From Ficedula albicollis (taxonomy: Eukaryota; Chordata; Aves; Passeriformes; Muscicapidae): DNA of 64,000 nucleotides. The notes under the pieces are model-generated. The model made no database searches. It worked only from the letters and a program-made list of their open reading frames with translations, and was not told where the DNA came from. The position numbers and the translations under genes are program-made. Shown here piece after piece: positions 14,840 to 64,000 of this stretch (position 1 is the first letter of the stretch; every line of letters starts with the position of its first letter). The stretch covers positions 6,754,198-6,818,197 of the forward strand of contig NC_021692.1 in NCBI RefSeq assembly GCF_000247815.1. The letters run 5' to 3'.

Positions 14840-14965
14840 TGGCACCTCCAGGAGTTCCTGGGACTCCTCCGGGGATGGGGACCCCAAACCTCGTTTGGCC
14901 TGGTCACCCTTTCCATGGAGAAATTCCTGCTGATGTCCAACTTCACACCACACCGACACAGCTTA
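14840..14965 (-). mobile_element. CR1 LINE fragment, antisense
   Basis: 'ggcctggtcaccctttccat' and 'ggagaaattcctgctgatgt' are the reverse complement of the CR1 3' phrase 'gacatcaggaggaatttct...atggaaagggtggtcaggcc'. Confidence 0.7.
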
Positions 14966-15159
14966 AAACTCCGTCCTCGCGTCCTGCCGCTTGCTACGTG
15001 GAGGAACACACCAGTCACTACCTCGCTAAAGCCTCCCGTCAGGTTTTTGGGGAGAGTGAGATGGTCCCATCGAGCCTCCTCTCCAGCTCAGCTCCTTAAG
15101 CCGCTGCTCACAGGATGTGTGGTGCAACCCTTCCCCAGCTTCATTCCCCTTCCTCGGAC

Positions 15160-15292
15160 ACACTGCAGCCCCTCAATGCCCTTCCAGTGGGCACACAGCA
15201 CCCCAATTTCCACACTGCAGCCCCTCAATGCCCTTCCAGTGGGCACACAGCACCCCAATTTCCACACCACAGCCCCTCAGTGTCCTTCCCGA
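15160..15292 (+). repeat. 52-bp tandem repeat, about 2.5 copies
   Basis: CACTGCAGCCCCTCAATGCC then CTTCCAGTGGGCACACAGCA recurs at 15161, 15213 and, partly, 15265. Confidence 0.9.
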
Positions 15293-15369
15293 ACTGAGCG
15301 GCCCAGAACGGGACACAGCACTCGAGGCACGGCTCTGCAGTGCGGAGAAGGCGGATAATCCCTCCCCTG

Positions 15370-15594
15370 ACCCCGCTGGCCGCACCACCCCTGATTCCGG
15401 CCAGCAATGGACGCCCAGCGGATCGATCGGCCGGCGGGGCGGGGCCAACGCGAGGGGCGGAGCCAACATTGTTTTGGGGCGTGGCTCAGTATGCAAATGA
15501 GCTCATTTGCACGATCATAGGCGTGGCTCGTTAGCCCCGCCCCCGCCGCGCTGCGCGCCGGGAGCGGAAGCGGCGGCCGCGTGGCGGAGGCAAC
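15370..15594 (+). promoter_or_regulatory. NOC2L: NOC2L CpG-rich promoter
   Basis: CpG-rich block directly upstream of the NOC2L start codon. It has several GC-box or CACCC-like elements (GGGGCGGGGC near 15436, GGGGCGTGGC near 15476, CCCCGCCCCC near 15536) and an ETS-type core CGGAAG near 15565. There is no TATA box, as expected for a broadly expressed gene. Confidence 0.8.
15492..15511 (+). promoter_or_regulatory. 20-bp perfect palindrome with two octamer-like half sites
   Basis: TGCAAATGAGCTCATTTGCA equals its own reverse complement. With the A at 15491 its left arm is the POU-factor octamer ATGCAAAT; the right arm is the same octamer with one mismatch. It sits about 85-105 bp upstream of the NOC2L ATG. 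Confidence 0.75.
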
Positions 15595-41638
<26,044 letters not shown>

Positions 41639-41825
41639 GCCCTCCCACCCCTCTGCAGCCTGAGCTGCCCCTGCAGCTGCTGCCAGGGCCAGGGGCACAG
41701 CTGGCACCAGCCCCAGCTGCCCCCAGCACCCCTGGCTGCCACAGCCTGCACCTTCCAACTCAGCCTGCACCTTCCAACTCAGCCTGGACTTTCCACCTTT
41801 TTCTACCAGTTCTGGTTTTGGTACC

Positions 41826-41831
41826 AATAAA
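41826..41831 (+). terminator. NOC2L: NOC2L polyadenylation signal 1
   Basis: AATAAA 188 nt after the stop codon. Confidence 0.7.
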
Positions 41832-41863
41832 ACCCTGGCCAGGAATAACTGCTGAGCAGAGGG

Positions 41864-41869
41864 AATAAA
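41864..41869 (+). terminator. NOC2L: NOC2L polyadenylation signal 2
   Basis: Second AATAAA 38 nt downstream of the first. Confidence 0.6.
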
Positions 41870-42344
41870 AGCCCCTCGTTAAAATCTGCTGCTTTCCATA
41901 GCACTGGGTTCATTTCCAGCTCCTGCCAAGGGAAGGGTGAGGTCTTTGTCCAAGGTTCCTCCTCTCTGCCCCAGCAGCACCCCAGATTTAGCTCTGGGGC
42001 TCTCACTAATCCTCCCTGGTGCCCAAAATCCTAAAGGACTGCAGGGACTCTTCAGAGCTTTGTAGCTTCTGTGGAAGCTTTGAGCAGCTCAAGCTGCTCA
42101 AGGAAACCTGAAATTGAAGTTTCTTGGGTTGGGGATGTTGTACAAGCATGAAGGAATAAAGACAAAAAATGCTCATGGTGAGAACTGCACCACCTTAACT
42201 GTAAAGAAAAGATTCTCACTTTGTAAAAGATTTTAACTTCCCTGTTCTTCCCAAGGAGAAAGGAATTCCCTTTTTCTCCTGGCCCAGGTGGGCACCCAGG
42301 AAAGGAAGGACAGACAGTGCTTGGGTAAAGCCAGGTACCATTTG

Positions 42345-56131
<13,787 letters not shown>

Positions 56132-57170
56132 CTGCAGCAATCAGAAAATAAAGCCTTGTTGAAAAGCTGGAGGCTCCAAAGGGCCCTGGCTCAGGAAGAA
56201 CATCTTGGCTGCAGATGAGCTGCATCCTGCCCCAGAGGCTGCTGCCTCTTCACCCTCACGCACAGCTTCTAAAATGGAGAGAAAAATGAAAAGCAGCAGA
56301 ACCAGAAGGGGAAGAAAGCAGCCAGGACTCCCCAGGTCCCACACATTTCCCACCTTTGTTTCTGTGGCCTTTCAGCAGGGCTGTCCAAAGGGATTTTCCC
56401 TGCCCAGGTTAAAGGGGAAGGCTGGAGATGCTCCATCTGCCCCTCCCTTATCACATTTGGGTTTCTGCCTCAAATACCTCAACACCTGAGAAGGAATTCA
56501 GTGTTTGGGGGGCTGCAGAGTGGATTTGGGAGGGTATGAAGGCACCACTGGCTTGCCTTGCAAAAAAACCCTGCCCTAGCTGGGCTAAGGGATGACCTTT
56601 AATTCTGGAGAGGAAAGCTGGAAGTGAGGCAGAGGAAAATACAGACAGGAGAGGGATGTGAGCAGGAAGGGCAATGGGATCAGTGGGAAGCAATCCTGCT
56701 GGAGAAGGGTGGGTGAAGCCAGGCAGAACGGGCAGAGCAGATGCCAGGGGCTGGGGAAACTGAGAGAGGCAGGACCGGGTGGTGGGAAGGGCACAATGCC
56801 TGGAAAAGCGGCAGGGAGCAGGCAGAAGGAGGGAAAGCAGGAAAAAAAAAAGGCAGGAAGGGAATAAGAGCCAAGGTCTCTTCCATTAGTCAAATCTGCC
56901 CTGGGAGCCTGCAAGCAAATCTGCTTTCCGGCTGCACGTCTCTTAATTCCTTTTGATGGCCACTTACAACATTATTACCTTCAGCAGGGCATCCAGAGGC
57001 AGAGCCAAGTGCAGGGCCGTTTATTCTCATTTTACAGTATCTCCCTGGAAAAATCTGCTCCAAGAGAGGCTGGAGGGCGAGGGAGAGGGAGGCAGAAGGT
57101 GCCTGTGACTTTGCAACAAAAACAGCAGGTGCAGAGGCACTGCAGGGGGGGGAGGATAACAATGGCAGCA
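56132..57170. other. SAMD11 intronic or upstream sequence
   Basis: Purine-rich on plus (56590-56880) with no exon. 56895-57060 contains TTAATTCC and ACATTATTACC and looks less repetitive. Confidence 0.5.
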
Positions 57171-57512
57171 TCCTGGCCATCCATGGATCTGCTCATGGAA
57201 ATGGATCTGCTCATGGAAATGATCAGCTCATGGAAATGGAGCTGCTCATGGATCAGCTCCTGGGCATGGATCATCAGCTCATGAGCGTGGATCTGCTCAT
57301 GGATCTGTTCATGGGCATGGATAAGCTGATGGAAATGGATCAGCTCCTGGGCATGACCTGTTCATGGAAATGGATCTGCTCATGGATTAGCTCCTGGGTA
57401 TGGATCAGCTCAAGGGCATGAAAGAGCTCCCGGGCATGGATCTGCTCACGGATCAGCTCCCGGGCATGATCTGTTCATGGAAATGATCAGCTCATGGGCA
57501 TGGATAAGCTAA
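57171..57512 (+). repeat. CATGGATCTGCT-type short-unit array
   Basis: Degenerate 11-24 bp units of GCTCATGGAAATGGATC, GGCATGGATCAGCTC and variants over about 340 bp. ATG-rich on the plus strand, giving a Met-rich frame (MDLLMEM...) of no evident function. Confidence 0.9.
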
Positions 57513-57677
57513 TGGAAACGGGTCTGCCCCTGGAAAGCCAGACAGAACTCCTGGGCACGACGTGGCCAAGCACAGACCTCCCCAGCGTAGCTTTATCCCC
57601 ATTCTGCGCACCCAGCCCAGAACACCCTGCCGGCTGCGCTTCCCCTCCCAAACCCGTCCTTCCCCCCGCGCCCGCCG

Positions 57678-58560
<883 letters not shown>

Positions 58561-59142
58561 CTCGCTTTGTGAGGAGCGGCTCAGGGAATCCAGGCGCTGG
58601 CAACCGTGTGTGGGGAAGGGTGTTGGAGTCAGCGAGCCAGGGGTCCCTCGGAATTCTTCACACAGAAATCAGAGCGCAGGGATTGAATAAGTTTTAGGGT
58701 GAGTTCTAATGCTTTTAGAAAGTGAAAGGTTTCAAATGCCAGAGTGGCAGTGAGTGTTCTAGTGAAGGTTGAAACATCCTGGTATCTTCAGCGGAGGCTC
58801 CAGGCCCACAGGTGTAGACAGCACTTAAGACAATAGAGCTATAGTGAGAATATTGCTGACATTTTTCAGATAGAACAAGATAGATTGTATGCGTAGTTCT
58901 ATACATAACCTGGTGTGCTAAGAACTAGAATTCTAACAGGTTAAGGAGTGGTGGTCTGAGTTTGTGTCTCAGCTTGTTAGAAAAATCCTATGTAAGAGTT
59001 TGTATTGAGAGAGTTGTTGCTTTTAGCCATTGGGCTTTTAGCCACAAGTTTCTAGCCATTCCCTTATTGCTGCTGCTTGGCCATTGCTTTTTGCCATTGC
59101 TTGTCTGCTTGCCTGTTGAGACCGATGTGCTTTGTAGTAAAC

Positions 59143-59869
<727 letters not shown>

Positions 59870-60899
59870 GGGGGCAGCCCAGCACTCATCCCAGGGTGTT
59901 TTTGTGCTTTCATGTTGTGCTACAGGGCGTGACTTTGATCCCTGAGGAATCCACACCTGCTCCAGACTCTGCGGTTCATTCCCTCAGAGCTCCCCTGCCT
60001 TCCCTGGCCCGCTCTGGGTGCCTGCCTGGGGAATGGGACGCAGCAAAGGGGCAGAGCCACCGCTCCTGGACCCCATCCCATGGGCACAGCAGCCTGGGAA
60101 GCAGCTGGAGGGGGCTGGAGGAGGGGCTGGACAGCACACAGCAGTCCCACAGCCTCCAACACACCCTGGGGACGAGCCCCAAGGGTTAGGAAATCCAGGG
60201 ACACACAGACCCCTGGGGCTCCCCCAAACACCCACACAGGGCAGCAGGAGCAGCCCAAGGTCCCTCAGCTGGCACTGTCACACCCCCGGGCTCACAGCAG
60301 GGAGGACAGATGGCCAAACCGGCCAAAAAAAGGCTGCAGATGGCCAAACACAGGGGGGTCAGTGCACCTGTCCTGCTCAGCAGGCAGGGATGCTCACAAG
60401 TATTGGGGGAAGAGGGGATTTTCCTCCCTGCAGGGAGCCTGATGCTGCCCAGCTCCAGCCCCAGGCCCCTCAGCTGCGTGGCCACCGGGGACAGACCCTC
60501 TGTGCCACCCCCCAGAGCCAACCTGCTGGGCACAGAACCTGCCCTGCTCCCTGCCAGCCCATCCTGGGCACGGGCAGCTGGCACAGGAGGAGGCAGCAGC
60601 ACCAGACTGCACCCCCAGAATAAAACCCCCCCGAGCCCTGAACAAAGGCTGCTGTGCTTCCATCCAGGTGTGCACCCACCACTGATCCCCTGCATCCTCT
60701 CCCCTCTGCCAGCCTCCAATCCCCCATTCAATTCCTGCCTCCTCTTCCTCCACGGCTCAGAGTCAGAATTGCAGTGCCCTGCTCTGAGGAGGTGAATTTA
60801 GCCCCTGGCAATTACATCTGATAAGCCTTGTCCTCACCTTGCAGAGAGCAATTCTGTGCTGCTGCACATTCCTCCCCCTGCCTCCTTTTTTTCCTTTTC
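59870..60899. other. Intronic or intergenic sequence, no gene seen
   Basis: Moderately GC-rich, no exon with family similarity on either strand. Confidence 0.55.
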
Positions 60900-60929
60900 C
60901 CCCCCTAAAATGCCAGCTGGAGGCTTGTG

Positions 60930-61130
60930 AGCAGGGAATTAGGGGATTTGCACCGCACGCTGCTAAATTTGATATGTCCTTTAACAGGAGACAAATGGTT
61001 CACAAGGCTTAAAAAGTATCGACTTTTCTTTAACAATAAGCACTAATGGCCTTCAAATAATCAATATTTAAAGTCATTATGGGGTTACACATTATACTGT
61101 TAAAACCAAGCCTTTCACTTTAACCCCATC
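60930..61130. promoter_or_regulatory. AT-rich unique-looking block, candidate conserved noncoding element
   Basis: In GC-rich surroundings, with TGCTAAATTTGATATGTCC, CACTAATGGCC, AAATAATCAATATTTAAAGT and TTATACTGTTAAAACC. No tandem or known mobile-element character. Function is inference. Confidence 0.35.
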
Positions 61131-61734
61131 ATACCCTCCCAAGGCCGGAGCAGAGCTCCCCCCTGGCTGAGCCCAAGCTCTGGGGAAGGCTGGGAGCACA
61201 GGCTGTGCCTGGAGATGTGAGAGGGTCAGGAAATGCAGATTGAAACCGGCAAGGCATGGAAATAAATTTAGAACGGATGGAAGAAGAGGGAAGGGAGGGA
61301 GGGGGAAAGAATGCATGAAAGCTCTGCTTTCTTCTGCTCTGCATTTGATAGGAAGAGACACTTTAAACCCGAGGTAACAGGCAGGAGGCACAGAGCTCCT
61401 CGCTGCTCTGCCAGCCCCAGACACTGCCAGCAAGGGAGAATAAATAAAATCAAAGGCCTTGCTGAAAATGCTGTGTGGGATTTCCAGGCAGGAAAAGAAC
61501 ACGTGCTGGCACTGCCCTCCCAAGGACGGTTTGTGCTGCCCCCTCCAAAGCCAAACTGCTGCTGAAACCAAACTGGTTAAATCAGGGCAGGATCTTTGGC
61601 CTTTGCTCTGCAGAACGTCCAGCCAGATGGGAACCAGGGAGGGATCCTGGCAGGGCAAAAATCAGAATATCAGAGCATTCAGAGAGGAGAGGGGGGGACA
61701 GGGCTGGGGTGGGTAGGAGCAGGAGAGAGATGGT

Positions 61735-62435
61735 GACCACAGAGGGCAGGAGGTGCCCAGAGAGAGCAGGAGCTGTGCCTAGGGCAGGAGATGGTGACCA
61801 GAGAGGGCACAAGGTGTGCCCAGAGCAGGAGATGAGCCCAGGGAGGGCACAAGGTGTGCCCAGAGCAGGAGATGAGCCCAGGGAGGGCACAAGGTGTGTC
61901 CAGAGCAGGAGATGAGCTGAGCCTAGGGAGGGCAGGAGATGAGCCCAGAGCAGCAGATGAGCCTAGGGAGGGCAGGAGATGAGCCCAGAGCAGCAGATGA
62001 GCCTAGGGAGGGCAGGAGATGAGCCCAGAGCAGCAGATGAGCCTAGGGAGGGCAGGAGATGAGCCCAGAGCAGCAGATGAGCCTAGGGAGGGCAGGAGAT
62101 GAGCCCAGAGCAGCAGATGAGCCTAGGGAGGGCAGGAGATGAGCCCAGAGCAGCAGATGAGCCTAGGGAGGGCAGGAGATGAGCCCAGAGCAGCAGATGA
62201 GCCTAGGGAGGGCAGGAGATGAGCCCAGAGCAGCAGATGAGCCTAGGGAGGGCAGGAGATGAGCCCAGAGCAGCAGATGAGCCTAGGGAGGGCAGGAGAT
62301 GAGCCCAGAGCAGCAGATGAGCCTAGGGAGGGCAGGAGATGAGCCCAGAGCAGCAGATGAGCCTAGGGAGGGCAGGAGATGAGCCCAGAGCAGGAGATGA
62401 GCCCAGGGAGGGCAGGAGATGAGCCCAGAGCAGGA
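61735..62435 (+). repeat. 40-bp minisatellite with variant left edge
   Basis: From 61917 to about 62400, near-perfect 40-bp units (GAGCCTAGGGAGGGCAGGAG then ATGAGCCCAGAGCAGCAGAT), about 12 copies. On the left (61735-61915) units of about 42 bp contain GGGCACAAGGTGTGCCCAGA. Confidence 0.95.
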
Positions 62436-62880
62436 GCTGTGCCCAGGGAACCAGCAGGGAAAAGAAAACCTCCCCAAAGCAGGGGGAGGAAGGAGGCGGT
62501 GGAAGAACCAACTGCAGCAACAGCAGATGGGAAGGAGGGAATCCAGAACTGCAGGCTGGGTATTTTGGGCACAGCTCTGCTCAGAGGGAGCCTCTGGCTG
62601 GTGCCTGGTGTCTGGCAGCTCCTGCAGGGGAGGCAGCAGTGGGTGCAGGACCCTGGCACGGGGGTGTGCTGGCACCTCAGCCTGGCAGCACCCCGTGTTC
62701 CTGGCACCCCCAGACCCCTCACCTCACACCGCAGGCACAAAAACCAACCCCAGCACAGAACTGCAGCAAACCCAGCCACGTTTTGGTGCCTCAAATAAGG
62801 GAGAAAGCCCAAAGAAAGCCCCTGCTGACTGCTGGGAGAGGCAAGCAGGACTGCAGAAGCAGAGGACTGGGATTTCTCAT
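62436..62880. other. Sequence without recognised gene
   Basis: No exon or known repeat identified. Confidence 0.55.
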
Positions 62881-62884
62881 CACC

Positions 62885-63300
62885 TGTCTTATACTGAGGT
62901 AAGCAACTTTGGGGTAATCTAGGAGCATAAAATATTATGCCAAAAGAGCAGAAGAGAGAAAAAAATCTATAGAACTTATAATGATGTATTTAAGATGAGC
63001 TGAGTGTTGATATATATCCACAGAGATGGGGGAAATATATTTAAAGAACAGAAGTAATAGTATGGGAAAGGATTCAGAATTTATAATGACATATTTAAAG
63101 TAAGTTAAGTGTTGTGGTTGAGTCTACAGAGATGGGGGAAAGTGTATTTGAGGAGCAGAAATAGATGTATTATTATTTAGAATCCTTATTAAGGAGAAAC
63201 TATTTTAGAGTTCCAAATAAAAAGTTAAGAGAACTGTTAATACATGTTAGACAGAATTTTCCAAATGTAGATCCTGACTGTGTTTTAAGTGAAACTTAAG
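62885..63300 (+). repeat. AT-rich block with internal duplication of about 110 bp
   Basis: AACTTATAATGATGTATTTAA...CACAGAGATGGGGGAAA (62967-63043) recurs diverged as AATTTATAATGACATATTTAA...TACAGAGATGGGGGAAA (63078-63140). Possibly part of a mobile element; family unknown. Confidence 0.55.
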
Positions 63301-64000
63301 GGAGCTTCACCCCACTGAGCTCCCCCAGCCCTGCCTCAGCTCCTCTCCAACCCCTTCTGTGGGAAAGGTTTTCCTCAAGGGGAAATCTTCCCCACACAGA
63401 GAGAAGCAGGGACGAGCACATCCCACCAGGCTGAGGGAGCCCAGGAGAACAGTGCCAACAAATCCTGGGGACAGCAGCCAAGGAGCAGCATCCCAGCACA
63501 GCCCTGCAGGAGAGGCAGCAGCTTGGAGATGGGCAGAGCTCCAGGCTGGAGTGGTGACAGTGGCACCTTTCAGTTGTACCCTCTCCTCTTCCAAGTCTTT
63601 TTATAACACTGAACTCAACCATCCTCCCAAACACAGCACCAGGCCCTGGCACTCCAGCTGGATCCATCTCCAAAGGATCTAGGAAACCAAAACCATGAAA
63701 GCCAATGAATTCTCCAGGCTGTGGCTTGAGTCTGCTTTTGGCAAGGTGTCTCAGTCTCACTGATTCCTTCCAAGAGATGCAGAAGGGAGCAGAGATGAAG
63801 GGAGCACTATCAGAACCTCAGCCCAAAAATATCCACATCTGTGTGTGTGTCTCACAAAGCCAAACCCCCCAGCCTGTTTCTGACCAGCAAAGATATAATA
63901 ATTAATTCATTTATGACAAATTACAAATGTCTGAGCACACCCACCTTCCCTAGTGCCCCCCCAGCTCAGCCCCTTCACACCTGGGAGCTGGAGAACTGCA
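63301..64000. other. Right edge, no gene seen
   Basis: A short TG run occurs at 63840-63850. No exon recognised. Confidence 0.55.

Larger units (their letters stand above)
41639..42160 (+). other. NOC2L: NOC2L 3' UTR
   Basis: Follows the stop; three AATAAA signals (41826, 41864, 42155) mark possible ends. The first two are most likely since they lie about 190-230 nt after the stop. Confidence 0.7.

Noticed and set aside
15492..15511. Palindrome as a restriction or mobile-element terminal site
   Set aside because: No target duplication or element body around it; promoter position and octamer content fit a regulatory reading better.

Overview
The window is vertebrate nuclear DNA, most likely from a bird and probably a passerine. 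The support is CR1 LINE 3' ends, bird-type LTR fragments, GC-rich sequence with many minisatellites, and three multi-exon genes in the conserved order KLHL17 - NOC2L - SAMD11. There is no operon, CRISPR array, plasmid or phage content.

Layout. About 1-3.4 kb holds the 5' coding exons of KLHL17 on the minus strand (BTB domain and start of BACK); the Kelch exons lie beyond the left edge and the start codon falls in a 371-base N gap. About 3.4-15.4 kb is intergenic: an A-rich degenerate repeat, a CR1 fragment, GC-rich sequence with no recognisable exon, and a 46-bp-period minisatellite of about 1.56 kb. NOC2L is on the plus strand, with its start codon in a CpG-rich promoter at 15.6 kb and its stop at 41.64 kb. 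I could place all 19 expected coding exons with splice sites and phases that join in frame; exon 2 is truncated by an artefact. SAMD11 is on the minus strand, tail-to-tail with NOC2L. I place a likely 3' UTR (42.3-43.3 kb), two SAM-domain exons (46.3 and 47.9 kb), a long middle exon broken by poly-C (53.2-54.1 kb) and two further exons (55.6 and 56.0 kb). The right end (56-64 kb) is SAMD11 intronic or upstream DNA with a CpG-rich block dense in homeodomain-type sites, an AT-rich single-copy-looking block, minisatellites and LTR-like pieces.

The most striking feature is twelve pure poly-C tracts, 78-1353 nt each and about 7.8 kb in total, all C on the plus strand. I read them as assembly or gap-filling artefacts from poly-G dark-cycle reads of two-colour Illumina chemistry. 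One tract ends in an Illumina adapter remnant (14704-14715). The tracts keep the same strand in oppositely oriented copies of one repeat. One tract is flanked by a 253-bp duplication that looks identical on both sides. One interrupts a SAMD11 exon and breaks its frame. They hide part of NOC2L exon 2, part of SAMD11 and probably its last coding exon.

The three products do not form one pathway: KLHL17 is a Cullin-3 substrate adaptor, NOC2L a nucleolar ribosome-assembly and histone-acetyltransferase-inhibiting factor, and SAMD11 a SAM-domain transcriptional regulator. I found no new multi-gene system; the results of interest are assembly forensics, gene-structure details and candidate regulatory blocks.
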